NCBI GenBank assembly: GCA_963737075.1
Contig: CAVTRI010000001.1
Location: forward strand, 2,356,001-2,420,000
Source of the DNA: CAVTRI01 sp963737075
GTDB lineage: Bacteria; Actinomycetota; Acidimicrobiia; Acidimicrobiales; Palsa-688
Length of the DNA stretch: 64,000 nt
Reading direction: 5' to 3'
The notes beneath the pieces were generated by a model. It saw only the letters and a list, made by a program, of their open reading frames with translations. It did no database searches and had not been told where the DNA came from. The position numbers and the translations under genes were made by a program. Shown here piece after piece: positions 34,003-43,259 of the stretch; position 1 is the stretch's first letter, and every line of letters begins with the position of its first letter.

Positions 34003-34821
34003 ATGTTTGGTCGGTCCTCGCATTCTCGGTCTTCCGGCAGCAACGGCACCCCGCGGGGAATCAGGGATTCCTCGGCCGCTTCGGACGCCCGAGGCGGGGC
34101 CCTGGCCGCTGAGCGGCCCCAGGGGAGCTCTGATGTCGCGGGACCCGCGGCCGGAACGGCTGGCCGGCGTCGTTGCGGGCTCAACGGACGGGCTCTGGCC
34201 GGCGCTTTCTTCATCACCGTGGCGGCCGTGATCGTGTTCGCGAGCTGGCTGAGTACGACCCGGTCACACCGCCGGGCGTGGGTCGTCGCCGCCAGGCCTC
34301 TGGCTGCAGGGACCGTGCTCTCCGCGCCCGACCTCCGCACGGCATCCATGCAGCTGCCGGCGGCCACCGCGGGGCAGGCCTTCTCAGTGCCGTCGTCACT
34401 TTTGGGACGTGCCCTCTCGGCACCGATCGGACCCGGCGGACTGGTGCAGGCGACCGCACTCGTCCCGGCAGGCCAGCAGCCAGCCGTCCGGCCCGTGAGT
34501 ATCAGCGACAGTGCCATCGATCTCGCCACCCTCGCCCCTGGCGAAGGCGTCGACGTGCTCCTCACCGAGGGGAGTGACACCAGCACCGTCACGTCTGTGG
34601 TGTTGCGCAACGCGCAGGTCATTTCGGTCACGCAGCCCTCGAGCAGCGTCGTGGGCCGCTCAGATACGGGCGTCGTCACCCTCGGCGTCCACACCCTCGC
34701 AGAGGTGGAAAGCGTCGTCCAGGCCAGCCACGCAGGCACGATCGCCGTGGTGGCCGCCGAGCGCGGCGACGGGGAAGGTCTCGGCAGCGCAGCGCGAACC
34801 GGCGCGACTGCGGCGGGTTGA
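34003..34821 (+). CDS. cpaB: CpaB/RcpC-like Flp pilus assembly protein (SAF domain)
   Basis: 272 residues: a disordered basic N-terminus (~65), one membrane segment (ALAGAFFITVAAVIVFASWL), then a SAF domain (WVVAARPLAAGTVLSAPDL, GRALSAPIGPGGLV) and a beta-rich periplasmic part with GVDVLLTEG. CpaB proteins sit outside the membrane in the Tad secretion machinery. It overlaps the following cpaE-like gene as TGATG. Only ATG 34003 is available in this frame after a stop at 33991. Confidence 0.82.
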   Translation: MFGRSSHSRSSGSNGTPRGIRDSSAASDARGGALAAERPQGSSDVAGPAAGTAGRRRCGLNGRALAGAFFITVAAVIVFASWLSTTRSHRRAWVVAARPLAAGTVLSAPDLRTASMQLPAATAGQAFSVPSSLLGRALSAPIGPGGLVQATALVPAGQQPAVRPVSISDSAIDLATLAPGEGVDVLLTEGSDTSTVTSVVLRNAQVISVTQPSSSVVGRSDTGVVTLGVHTLAEVESVVQASHAGTIAVVAAERGDGEGLGSAARTGATAAG

Positions 34822-36098
34822 TGGCCGGCGACCGATATGTCCTGCTCGGCCTGGCCCACGCCCGCTCCTCGTGGTTCGACGAGGTGTCGCACTGGGCGAC
34901 AGCGGCGACCATCCCCGCGGAGTTCGTCAAATGCGTGTCGGCGGAGGAGGTCCGTAGCCGCCTGTCCTCTGGGCGTCCGTACTCGGCGCTGCTGGTCGAC
35001 GCTGTCCTGCCCAGCTTCGATCGAGATTTGGTTGCGGCGGCGGCCACGGTCTACACGCCTGTCTTCGTCGTCCACGACGGGCGAGGACCGACATGGTCGC
35101 CCGCTGACCTCGGGGTGGCGGCTGTGTTGCACCCGACGTTCGATCGGCAACAGTTGTTAGATGCCCTCGAGCGGCACGCCCGCCCGATCGGCCGAGGTGA
35201 TCAGTTGCCACCGATGCTCGACGGCGACGGCCTTCCGCGCTGGACGGGGCGGCTAGTGGCAGTTTGCGGTCCTGGAGGCACCGGGGCATCGACCGTGGCC
35301 ATCGGCGGCGCGCAGGCGTTGGTCGGCGATGCCCGCTACAGCCGCCGGGTCTGCCTGGCCGACCTGGCGCTGCGGGCGGACCAGGCGATGCTGCACGATA
35401 CCGTCGAGGTAGGACCGGGCATCCAGGAAGTCGTTGAGGCGCATCGGCTGGCGCGCCCGACCGGCGATCAGATCCGCGGCAGCACGTTCTTCGTGCCGTC
35501 CCGCGGCTATCGGCTGCTCGTCGGGCTCCGCCACCCGGACCAGTGGTCCGTGCTGCGGCCCCGGGCTGTCGAAGCCGCCGTCGAAGGTCTGCGCCGGGCC
35601 TTCCAGGTCGTCGTAGCCGACATCACCGGCGACGTGGAAGGTGAGGCACAAGGGGGGTCGATGGACGTCGAGGAGCGCAATGCGCTCGCGCGCACGGCCG
35701 TCGGAGGAGCCGATTGCGTGCTCGTGGTTGGCACCCCCGGCGTGAAGGGCGTGCACTCGTTAGCGCGGCTATTGCGGTCGCTCTGTGGTATCGGCGTGAC
35801 GCCCTCACGGATACTTCCTGTCATCAACCGGGCGCCGCGCAGCCCTCACGCGCGTGCCGAGACCACCCGGGCGCTGGCGGCCCTCGTTGGCGACCTGGGC
35901 TGCGCAGGTCCATTGCCGCTGCCGGAGCGCAAGCTGGAGGGTGCGCTTCGGGACGGGGCGCCGCTTCCCGACGCCTTCGTCCGCCCGCTCGCCGGCGCGC
36001 TACGCGCCCAGCTCGACCGGCACGCTGACGCCCCGCCGGCAGCGCCGGCCCTGGAGCGGATCCAGCCGGGCAGTATGGGCACGCGCTCCACGACCTGA
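34821..36098 (+). CDS. cpaE: CpaE/TadZ-like MinD-family ATPase with atypical P loop
   Basis: 425 residues. An N-terminal receiver-like domain (about 1-120; LLVDAVLPS, no complete phosphorylation pocket) precedes a MinD/ParA-type domain. The P loop reads CGPGGTGASTVA: both the deviant lysine at the start and the usual GK lysine are missing, so ATP hydrolysis is doubtful. TadZ/CpaE proteins place the Tad pilus machine at a cell pole. Start ATG 34821 shares bases with the cpaB stop. Confidence 0.8.
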   Translation: MAGDRYVLLGLAHARSSWFDEVSHWATAATIPAEFVKCVSAEEVRSRLSSGRPYSALLVDAVLPSFDRDLVAAAATVYTPVFVVHDGRGPTWSPADLGVAAVLHPTFDRQQLLDALERHARPIGRGDQLPPMLDGDGLPRWTGRLVAVCGPGGTGASTVAIGGAQALVGDARYSRRVCLADLALRADQAMLHDTVEVGPGIQEVVEAHRLARPTGDQIRGSTFFVPSRGYRLLVGLRHPDQWSVLRPRAVEAAVEGLRRAFQVVVADITGDVEGEAQGGSMDVEERNALARTAVGGADCVLVVGTPGVKGVHSLARLLRSLCGIGVTPSRILPVINRAPRSPHARAETTRALAALVGDLGCAGPLPLPERKLEGALRDGAPLPDAFVRPLAGALRAQLDRHADAPPAAPALERIQPGSMGTRSTT

Positions 36099-36108
36099 AG
36101 GTCAACGC

Positions 36109-36783
36109 TCACGGTTCAAACAGCCGCAGCCGAGCACTGTCCATGTTGCGCAGCTGCTCATAGTCGAGTTCGACGCAGTCGATGCCTCGGGAAGCCGCTA
36201 AGACATGGGCCTGCGGCTTGATCTGCTGGGCGGCGAGAATGCCTCGTACCGGGCGCAAGCGTCCGTCGCGTTCGAGTCGCTCGAGATAGCGCGTGAGCTG
36301 TTCGACCCCGTCGATCTCCCCCCGGCGTTTCACCTCGATCGCGACCGCCCGGCCTTCAGTGTCGCGGCACAGCAGATCGACGGGTCCGATGTCGGTCGGA
36401 AACTCCCTGCGAACCAGCCGCAACCCGATCTCCAGCACGCTCGGGTCGGCCGCCAGCAGCTCCTGCAAGTGCGACTCGACACCGTCTTTGCTCAGTCCGG
36501 GGTCCTCGCCCAGCTCGTGGGTCGTGTCGCTCAGCACCTCGTGAACGGTGATCGTCAGGCGCTCGCCTCGAGGATTGCTGACAACCCACTGGCCTGGTCG
36601 CTCGACGATGTGGCACGGCGGCACCATCCAGTTGAGCGGCTTGTAGGCGCCGCCGTCGGCGTGCACCGACAAGGATCCGTCCGCCTTGATCAGCAGCAGT
36701 CTGGTCGCCCTGGGAAGATGCGCCTCGAGGCGGCCGTGATAGTCGACGGTGCAGGACGTGATGACGAGGCGCACTCGGGACAT
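36109..36783 (-). CDS. nucS: Mismatch-specific endonuclease NucS (EndoMS)
   Basis: 224 residues with an N-terminal DNA-binding beta domain and a C-terminal PD-(D/E)xK nuclease: GPVDLLCRD and AIEVKRRGEIDGVEQLTRYLERL. In actinobacteria, which mostly lack MutS/MutL, it makes double-strand breaks at mismatches. It is divergent from nothing obvious: both it and the MFS gene upstream are on the minus strand, separated by a repeat-rich spacer. It separates the cpaB-cpaE pair from the rest of the Tad genes. Confidence 0.94.
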   Translation of the reverse strand: MSRVRLVITSCTVDYHGRLEAHLPRATRLLLIKADGSLSVHADGGAYKPLNWMVPPCHIVERPGQWVVSNPRGERLTITVHEVLSDTTHELGEDPGLSKDGVESHLQELLAADPSVLEIGLRLVRREFPTDIGPVDLLCRDTEGRAVAIEVKRRGEIDGVEQLTRYLERLERDGRLRPVRGILAAQQIKPQAHVLAASRGIDCVELDYEQLRNMDSARLRLFEP

Positions 36784-37027
36784 TTTGCTCGGTCTTGTCG
36801 CGCAGACTCGGGAACTTCCACGAGTTGTTGGCAGTCCCCGGCGAACTTCAGCGACGAGTCGCGCGTATGTGCGCGATTTGTCGTAGAAGTTCGGCGCCGG
36901 TAGCTAACAACTCGTAGAAGTTCGGCGCCAGTGGCTAACAAGGCGCCAGTGGCTAACAACTCGTAGAAGTTCGGCTTGTCAGTCCCGCACACCCGAGGCG
37001 CCGGTAGCTAACAACTCGAACGTGTTG
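36784..37027 (-). repeat. Degenerate ~31-bp repeats between MFS gene and nucS
   Basis: On the minus strand the motif GAACTTCTACGAGTTGTTAG followed by C-YAC-YGGCGCC occurs about three times, with a shortened duplicate (TTGTTAGCCACTGGCGCC) and a diverged copy that includes an inverted segment near 36810-36835. The flank GGACTGACAA, which is the end and stop codon of the MFS gene, is repeated at about 36976. No gene is supported here. Confidence 0.75.
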
Positions 37028-38773
37028 TCAGTCCGCCACGCTGGAGGCGGCCAGGTGCTCGCCGAGGGGCAGCAGCTCGCCGACCGTTGGCTCGGCCGCG
37101 TTGCTGTGCACGTACTTGCCGCCCCGCAGCAAGGACGCCACGGCGGCGATCAGCGAACAGGCAATCGCGAAGTCGAACGCATAGCCCAGGCCGGTCTGAA
37201 ACGCCGGGCTGATCAGCTGCGGGAAGAAGCTCCGCCCCGTCAGGTACGCAGCGTGCGACGCCCCCAGGTGCCCGAGCACCGACGCCGGAACGAGCTGCTG
37301 AATGGGGTTGAAGCCCAAGAAAGCGGCGAACAGGCTGCCGATGGGCGGCAACGAGGCCACCTTGTGAGCGGCCGACACGGGAACGCCCTGGGCGACCAGG
37401 CCCTGGAACAAATGCGTCGGGAGCGAGGAAGCCAGCCCGATGGTGATGACCGAGAAGAACACCCCCATCGACAGCACCTGCGCCGCGTTCTGGAAGGTGT
37501 TCATCATCCCCGCCCCGGCACCCCGCTGGTCCGGCGGCAGCGAGTTCATGACCGCGGCCCGGTTGGGCGACCCGAACATACCCATCGACAGCCCCATGAG
37601 CAGCAGGACAGCCGCGAACGCCGGGTAGGAGAAGTTCATCGGGATCACTTCGAGCAGCCAGAACGCCACCGCCGCTCCAATCATCCCCCCCGTCGCGAAA
37701 GGCCGGGCGCCGTAACGGTCCGACAGCACACCCGAGATTGGCCCAGCAATGAGGAACCCGATTGTGAGCGGAATCATGTAAATGCCGGCCCACAGGGGCG
37801 TCTGCGTGAAGCTGTAGCCGTGCTGCGGCAGCCAGATGCCCTGCAGCCAGATGATGATCATGAACTGCAGGCCGCCGCGGCCGAGGGCGCCCAGCAAGTT
37901 GGCCAGGTTCCCAGCGGAGAACGCCCGGATCTTGAACAGGTGCAGCCGGAACATCGGGTCCTCGGCGTGAAGCTCGATCCATCCGAATAGCCCGAGGATG
38001 GCGATGCCCCCCAGGATGGCCGACAGGACCATCGGGTTGGTCCAGCCCATGGTGTGGCCGCCGTAGGGCTGAATGCCATAGACGATGCCGACCAGCACGG
38101 AGATGAGGCCGACGGCGAAGGTGATGTTGCCGGCCCAGTCGATCTTGGCATGCACCCGCTGGCTCTTGTCCTCCAGCTTCAGGTACGCCCACACCGTGCC
38201 GAAGATGCCGAACGGCACGCACACGAGAAATACCAGCCGCCACTCGATCGGCGACACCAGCCCGCCGATCAGCAAGCCCAGGAACGACCCCGCAATCGCG
38301 GCCACGCTGTTGATCCCGAGAGCGAGCCCCCGCTGGTTCTCCGGGAAGGCATCCGTCAAGATGGCGCTCGAGTTGGCGAACAGGAACGCGCCGCCCACGC
38401 CCTGCCCGATTCGCATCAGGATGAGCCACAGGGCGCCTGCCACGCCGGTCAGCCACGTCGCCGACAACAGAATGGAGAACACGGTGAAGACGGCGAAGCC
38501 GAGGTTGTACATCTTCACCCGCCCGAACATGTCGCCGATGCGTCCGAAACTCACGACCAGGACTGCCGTCACGAGCAGGAAGCCCATCAGCATCCACAAG
38601 AAGTAGGACGTGTTCTGCGGGGCCAGCGGGTTGAGGTGGATGCCACGAAAGATGTCCGGCAGCGAGATCAATGTGATGGACCCGCTGATCGTGACCATGA
38701 GGATGCCGATGGTCGTGTTGATCAGGGCGGTCCACTTGTACCGGTCCGGATGGGATGACAGCTGACTACGCAT
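37028..38773 (-). CDS. MFS transporter, DHA2 (14-helix) family
   Basis: 581 residues with about 14 hydrophobic segments. The motif A-type loop GRIGDMFGRVKMYNLG, motif C-like GINSVAAIAGSFLGLLIGG, and SDRYGARPFATGG fit the EmrB/QacA drug:H+ antiporter group. Substrate unknown. ATG 38773 (MRSQLSSHPDRYKWTALINT) is used; longer frames upstream are proline-poor antisense to the next gene and non-homologous. The C-terminal codons merge with the repeat family in the spacer downstream. Confidence 0.9.
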   Translation of the reverse strand: MRSQLSSHPDRYKWTALINTTIGILMVTISGSITLISLPDIFRGIHLNPLAPQNTSYFLWMLMGFLLVTAVLVVSFGRIGDMFGRVKMYNLGFAVFTVFSILLSATWLTGVAGALWLILMRIGQGVGGAFLFANSSAILTDAFPENQRGLALGINSVAAIAGSFLGLLIGGLVSPIEWRLVFLVCVPFGIFGTVWAYLKLEDKSQRVHAKIDWAGNITFAVGLISVLVGIVYGIQPYGGHTMGWTNPMVLSAILGGIAILGLFGWIELHAEDPMFRLHLFKIRAFSAGNLANLLGALGRGGLQFMIIIWLQGIWLPQHGYSFTQTPLWAGIYMIPLTIGFLIAGPISGVLSDRYGARPFATGGMIGAAVAFWLLEVIPMNFSYPAFAAVLLLMGLSMGMFGSPNRAAVMNSLPPDQRGAGAGMMNTFQNAAQVLSMGVFFSVITIGLASSLPTHLFQGLVAQGVPVSAAHKVASLPPIGSLFAAFLGFNPIQQLVPASVLGHLGASHAAYLTGRSFFPQLISPAFQTGLGYAFDFAIACSLIAAVASLLRGGKYVHSNAAEPTVGELLPLGEHLAASSVAD

Positions 38774-38933
38774 CGCTGACGTCAACGTCAGAGTCGCGGC
38801 GATTCTTCCCCATGCTAAAGAATTTTGGAGAAAGCCCTCCCGGCCTGACTGGGAAGCCCTTCGGGAATCAGGCTCGGCGAAGAAGGGCCACCCATCCGCG
38901 ACCGGCGGGGGCCGGCATCGTACGGTTGGCGAC

Positions 38934-39746
38934 GTGGGCGCGGAGCCGACACCCGAAGGGACGCTCCGACTGAGCGCAGCACCTTCGCTCCCGCCACCGG
39001 CACCGGATCTCCCCCCGGGCTGGCCGCTGCTGGACACGCACGATTTTCCGCCTCCCCCGCCGCCCCCGTTTCCTCCGCCTCCAGAGGAGCTGCCGCCGCT
39101 CGACCCCGCAGGCTTCGCTCCGCCGCCAGCAGCTCCGGACGACGCAGGCCCATCGGAGGCCGCCCCGTTCGCACCCCCAGAATTGCCTGAGCCCGCCCCC
39201 GCAAGGAGGCGTCGCCGATGGTGGATCGTAGGTGGAGGGGCCACCGTCGTCATCGCGGCCGCGGTCGCCCTCCTTCTCGTGCTCGTGGCGGGGTCGAGCG
39301 GCTCCTCCGGTCGCCACCCGGCGGCCCGCCGGGCTGCGGCGCCGGTGATCGCGCCGGCGCCACCCCCGACAGCGGCGAGCTCGACGACGCTCGCCGCGCA
39401 AGGCCAAGCGGTACGGGCGTTCGGTGCGACCAACAGCTCGGCTCTCCAGGCGCTGGCCTCCGATGTGAGGTCGGTTGACCAGGACTCCCAGGGCGCTCTG
39501 GAAGGCGACTATGGCCCGATCGGCGCTGACGCTCGGCGCCTCTTATCCGATGTAACCGCAGCACACGCGATCGCTCCATCGACGGAACCGGCGGCCGCCG
39601 CCCAATGGTCGTCCGCCCTCGCCCAGCTGACCGCGGCCGCCAACCAGCTAGCTGCTGCCGCCGCCGCCCACGACCCGCCGGCCATGATCGACGCCCTCGA
39701 AGCCATGGGCCCCGCCGGGTTCTCCCTGGCACCGTTCACCAGCTAG
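38934..39746 (+). CDS. Proline-rich single-pass membrane protein, unknown
   Basis: 270 residues. Residues 1-90 are extremely proline-rich and probably cytoplasmic; a stop-transfer RRRRRWW precedes one membrane helix (about 96-120). The extracytoplasmic part is an Ala/Ser-rich helical domain. It is 70 bp before cpaF on the same strand and might belong to the Tad locus, but no family was recognised. GTG start at 38934. Confidence 0.65.
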   Translation: MGAEPTPEGTLRLSAAPSLPPPAPDLPPGWPLLDTHDFPPPPPPPFPPPPEELPPLDPAGFAPPPAAPDDAGPSEAAPFAPPELPEPAPARRRRRWWIVGGGATVVIAAAVALLLVLVAGSSGSSGRHPAARRAAAPVIAPAPPPTAASSTTLAAQGQAVRAFGATNSSALQALASDVRSVDQDSQGALEGDYGPIGADARRLLSDVTAAHAIAPSTEPAAAAQWSSALAQLTAAANQLAAAAAAHDPPAMIDALEAMGPAGFSLAPFTS

Positions 39747-39817
39747 AGACGTCGTTTCACGAAACTCGTCAAGATGCACTTGCGGCGGTTGGCTTTCCGT
39801 CGCTACCTTGCCGGTCC

Positions 39818-41119
39818 GTGACAGCCGTCACTGCCACCGCGGGCTCGCCACTGGTCGAGGTAGAGCGGGCCGTCCAGGAACGGGCGAAGCAACTCACCGT
39901 CGATATGTCCTCGCCAGACGGCCGGGAACGCCTCCGCGCCCTCATCGCCGATGAGCTCGCCTTGTGGCACCTCGAATACGAACGCGGCCGGCGAGCGTAT
40001 GACGTGGCCGACCCCGCCACGATCGCCGAACGGGCGTGGCGCAATCTGACGGGCTACGGCCCCCTCCAGCCTCTGTTGGAGGACCCAGATGTGTGGGAGA
40101 TCATGGTGAACGCGCCGGCCAGCATCTTCTGCAAGCGCCACTCGGGACGGAACGGCTACCACGACGAGGTCTTCCACGACGACGACCACGTGCTGCGCAC
40201 GCTGACCAAGCTGCTCGACGACGCCAACCGTTCGCATCGCAAGCTCGACCCGGCCGAGGGCCTGCAGGACGCTCAGCTGGACTCCGGTGCCCGCCTGCAC
40301 ATCGTCCACGCTGACATCGGGCGGGATGGCCATGTGCTGGTGAATATCCGCAAGTTCACCGGCGTGGCCTACACCCGCCTGTCGGAACTGGTCGCCCGAG
40401 ACATGTTCGACGAGACCGTCAGCCGGATGCTGCGGGGGTGCGTACGCAGCGGGCTGTCGGTGCTCATCTCCGGAGCGCCGGGGTCCGGCAAGACCACCCT
40501 CCTGTCCTGTCTCGCTGCCGAACTGGAGCCACACCTGCGGGTGGTCGTCGCCGAGGAGGTGTTCGAGACCGACGTCCAGATTCCCAACGTGGCCCACATG
40601 CAGACCCGCCCGGCCCGGGCCGACCGCAAGGAGGTGGATCTCCGCCGGCTGGTGTCGGGGTTCTTGCGGATGGCTCCAGACGTGGCCGTCGTTGGAGAAG
40701 TCAGAGACCGAGAGGCTCTTCCCCTGTTGATGACGCTGTCGTCGGGGGTGCAGGGATTCACCACGATCCACTCGGGGTCGGCGCGCCAGGCACTCTCGCG
40801 GCTGCGGTTCGTCTGCCAGCTGGCCGATGTGGGCTCGCAACTCACCCTCTCGGCTCTGTCGGCGTTGGTGAGCGACTCGATCGATGTGGTCGTGCACTGC
40901 ACGCGCCAAACAGGCGTGCTTCGGGTCAGCGAGGTCGTGGCCGTCGAGGATCTGCAGGTGGCAGCGGGCGGCGTCGCGTTCACCACGACGTCGCTCTTCG
41001 CCCGGCCCCGCCATGACGCCCCACTGACATGGACGGGCAACCTTCCAGTGCGGGCCGCTCGCGCCTTCGAGCTCGCTGGGTATGACGTACGGGCCCTGAT
41101 GGGCCAGGTCGACGCGTGA
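39818..41119 (+). CDS. cpaF: Tad pilus assembly ATPase CpaF/TadA
   Basis: 433 residues of a secretion ATPase (VirB11/GspE superfamily): N-terminal helical domain, then Walker A SGAPGSGKTTLLSCLAAELE, Asp box VVAEEVFETD, Walker B/GEVRDREALPLL and His box TTIHSGSARQALSRLR. It powers Flp pilus assembly at the inner membrane. GTG 39818 is chosen because homology starts there. It is coupled to tadB by GTGATG at 41116-41121. Confidence 0.93.
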   Translation: MTAVTATAGSPLVEVERAVQERAKQLTVDMSSPDGRERLRALIADELALWHLEYERGRRAYDVADPATIAERAWRNLTGYGPLQPLLEDPDVWEIMVNAPASIFCKRHSGRNGYHDEVFHDDDHVLRTLTKLLDDANRSHRKLDPAEGLQDAQLDSGARLHIVHADIGRDGHVLVNIRKFTGVAYTRLSELVARDMFDETVSRMLRGCVRSGLSVLISGAPGSGKTTLLSCLAAELEPHLRVVVAEEVFETDVQIPNVAHMQTRPARADRKEVDLRRLVSGFLRMAPDVAVVGEVRDREALPLLMTLSSGVQGFTTIHSGSARQALSRLRFVCQLADVGSQLTLSALSALVSDSIDVVVHCTRQTGVLRVSEVVAVEDLQVAAGGVAFTTTSLFARPRHDAPLTWTGNLPVRAARAFELAGYDVRALMGQVDA

Positions 41120-42030
41120 TGCTGGGCCTGCTGGCCGCCGGGCTCGCCGGGTACGGCGCGTTGCTGTGCTACACCGCGGCGGCGTACGGCTGGCGGGGGC
41201 TGGGCCCGGGGCCTCTGCCGAAAGGGCGGCTGCCGCGGCGGACGTTGCGCGGATGGCTCGACGAGGCCGGCCTCGACGGTGTTCGCCCCGTCGAATTGGC
41301 CGCCACGTGCGGGGTGGCGTTGGTGGTGGGGGCTGCATTCGCCTACCTGTTGTTCGGCGGGACGCTCCCCGCGCTGGTCGCGGGCGCCTTCTGCGCGGCG
41401 ATCCCGGTCGCGTCCGCCCGAGCCCGGCGGGCCCGCCGGCGCCAGGCCGCCCTGGAAGCGTGGCCGCGGCTGCTCGAAGAGCTGCGGTTGCTGACCGGCT
41501 CGCTCGGGCGGTCGATCCCGCAAGCGCTCTTCGAGGCCGGCCGCCACGCCCCGGCAGAGATGCGCCCCGCGTTCGCGGCCGCCGAGCGGGAGTGGCTGCT
41601 CACGACCGATTTCCACGCCACGCTGGCCGTGCTGCGGGAGCGCCTGGCCGACGCCACTGGGGACGTTGTCGCCGAGACCCTGGAGATCGCGCACGAGATC
41701 GGCGGTGGCGAGCTCGACCAGCGTCTGGCCGACCTGGTCGAGGACCGGGTACTCGACCTCCAGGGACGCAAAGACGCCGCCACCAAGCAGGCCGGCGTGC
41801 GCTTCGCCCGACGGTTTGTTTTGGCGGTGCCGGTGGGCATGGCCGTGGCCGGCCTGGCCATCGGCACCGGGCGGTCCGCCTACCAGACGACGGGAGGGCA
41901 GCTGGCGGTGGTGTTCGGCATCGTCGCTCTGGTGGCGTGCTGGCTTTGGTCCGGGCGTCTGCTCCGCCTGCCGGCCGAGCCCCGGGTGCTCGCCGGCGAA
42001 GAGTCCCACTCCGATCGGGCGAGGCAGTGA
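41116..42030 (+). CDS. tadB: Tad pilus inner-membrane platform protein TadB
   Basis: 304 residues with a T2SF/GspF domain. Two hydrophobic segments near residues 60-100 and two at the C-terminus enclose the cytoplasmic helical domain (RLLEELRLLTGSLGRSIPQA ... AETLEIAHEIGGGELDQRL). Start GTG 41116 or ATG 41119; both overlap the cpaF stop. The stop overlaps the tadC start as GTGA. Confidence 0.88.
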   Translation: MMLGLLAAGLAGYGALLCYTAAAYGWRGLGPGPLPKGRLPRRTLRGWLDEAGLDGVRPVELAATCGVALVVGAAFAYLLFGGTLPALVAGAFCAAIPVASARARRARRRQAALEAWPRLLEELRLLTGSLGRSIPQALFEAGRHAPAEMRPAFAAAEREWLLTTDFHATLAVLRERLADATGDVVAETLEIAHEIGGGELDQRLADLVEDRVLDLQGRKDAATKQAGVRFARRFVLAVPVGMAVAGLAIGTGRSAYQTTGGQLAVVFGIVALVACWLWSGRLLRLPAEPRVLAGEESHSDRARQ

Positions 42031-42929
42031 CCCGCGGGCTCGTTGCCGCCGGCCTAGCGCTATGGGTCGGCGCCGCCCTCCTTCTGAGCAATACCCGCCG
42101 CCTCTCCCGTCCCAGCCTGGCTGACCGGCTCGCCCCCTATCACCCTGTCAGAGCGCGAGCAGTTCGCCGCCGCGGCGTGTCGATGGCGTCGGTCGCCGGG
42201 ATGTTCGGGCCCATCGCGCGCGACGTGGGCGACACCATCGCCAAGCTCTTCGGGGCTGTGGAGCGGGTCGATGCCCGGCTGCGACGGATCCACTCCCCGC
42301 TCGACGCCACCGCCTTTCGTCTGCGGCAGCTGGCCTGGAGCGGGGCCGCCCTGCTCGCCGCTCTGGCAGTCAGCGCTACGGGCGTTCCACTCCCCGTCGC
42401 CCTGCTCCTCGTCGTCGGCGCTCCCTTGCTTGCCTTCCTCGTCGCCGAGCAGCGGCTGGCCACCGCTTCGACCCGCTGGCAGGAGCAGATTCGCCTCGAG
42501 CTGCCTGTTGTGAGCGAGCAGTTCGCGATGCTCCTGGGCGCTGGTTACTCTCTCGGTGCGGCGGTCAACCGCCTCGCCGAGCGAGGCCGCGGCTGCTGCG
42601 CCCGCGACCTGACCGTGGTCGCCAACCGCATCCGTCAAGGCCTCTCCGAGCGCGACGCGCTCAGGGAGTGGGCGCAGACCGCCGGGGTCGACGCCCTGGA
42701 CCGGCTGGTCGATGTCCTCGTCGTCACCCCCGAAGGCGGCGACCTGGCGCGGCTGATCAGCGCTGAGGCGCGCCAGTGCCGCCGTGACCTCCACCGCCGC
42801 ACCGTGGAAGTGCTCGAACGCCGGGCTCAGCAGGTGTGGGTCCCCGTCACCGTCGCCACGCTGGTGCCGGGAGTGATCTTCCTGGCCATCCCGTTCCTCG
42901 CCGCCCTCCGTCTGTTCGCCAACACGTGA
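42027..42929 (+). CDS. tadC: Tad pilus inner-membrane platform protein TadC
   Basis: 300 residues, a second T2SF-domain protein with the same helix arrangement as TadB (ELPVVSEQFAMLLGAGYSLG in the cytoplasmic domain; C-terminal VPVTVATLVPGVIFLAIPFL). GTG 42027 overlaps the tadB stop. An upstream extension in the same frame lies inside tadB and is not homologous. It is the last gene of the cpaF-tadB-tadC unit. Confidence 0.87.
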   Translation: MTRGLVAAGLALWVGAALLLSNTRRLSRPSLADRLAPYHPVRARAVRRRGVSMASVAGMFGPIARDVGDTIAKLFGAVERVDARLRRIHSPLDATAFRLRQLAWSGAALLAALAVSATGVPLPVALLLVVGAPLLAFLVAEQRLATASTRWQEQIRLELPVVSEQFAMLLGAGYSLGAAVNRLAERGRGCCARDLTVVANRIRQGLSERDALREWAQTAGVDALDRLVDVLVVTPEGGDLARLISAEARQCRRDLHRRTVEVLERRAQQVWVPVTVATLVPGVIFLAIPFLAALRLFANT

Positions 42930-42955
42930 ACGCGCGAACAACCTGTTCAGCGCCC

Positions 42956-42985
42956 TTGCCGACATAGATGTAGTTTGGTTATCTT
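42956..42985 (+). promoter_or_regulatory. Candidate promoter for the pilin gene
   Basis: TTGCCG (42956-42961) and TATCTT (42980-42985) are spaced by 18 bases, close to sigma-70 consensus, in the 105-bp gap between tadC and the small pilin-like gene. Flp-type pilins usually have their own strong promoter. No experimental support. Confidence 0.35.
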
Positions 42986-43034
42986 CCACATCGCCGCCCC
43001 AGGGGGGGATGCGAACAAGTGAAAGGACGCTGCG

Positions 43035-43259
43035 ATGATCGCCACGCACAGCCATCACCGTCGACGCCGCTGGCCCGTGACATCGTTCCGGCGTCGAGAC
43101 GAGCGGGGCGAGGGTGTGATCTCGGCCGCGATCGCCGTGCTGGTGATGGCGTTCATCGGGGTGGCCATGTGGCTGGCGTTCTCAGCCACGTTCCAGCACG
43201 CCGCCAAGAATGTTGACAATCAGGTCAACTGCATCGGCCAGACGACCACCAACTGCTGA
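43035..43259 (+). CDS. Small Flp/TadE-like pilin subunit
   Basis: 74 residues: a basic leader (HHRRRRWPVTSFRRRDERGE), one hydrophobic segment (GVISAAIAVLVMAFIGVAMW) and a short tail with two cysteines (CIGQTTTNC) that could form a disulfide. The G-E junction before the hydrophobic stretch resembles a class III prepilin-peptidase site. GAAAGGA is six to twelve bases before the ATG. It follows tadC and starts the pilin/minor pilin set, so it is the best candidate for the major pilin. Confidence 0.72.
   Translation: MIATHSHHRRRRWPVTSFRRRDERGEGVISAAIAVLVMAFIGVAMWLAFSATFQHAAKNVDNQVNCIGQTTTNC

Noticed and set aside
33624..35150. 508-codon minus-strand frame across the cpaB/cpaE region
   Set aside because: Only its last ~106 codons are a real helix-turn-helix gene; the rest is antisense to cpaB and cpaE.
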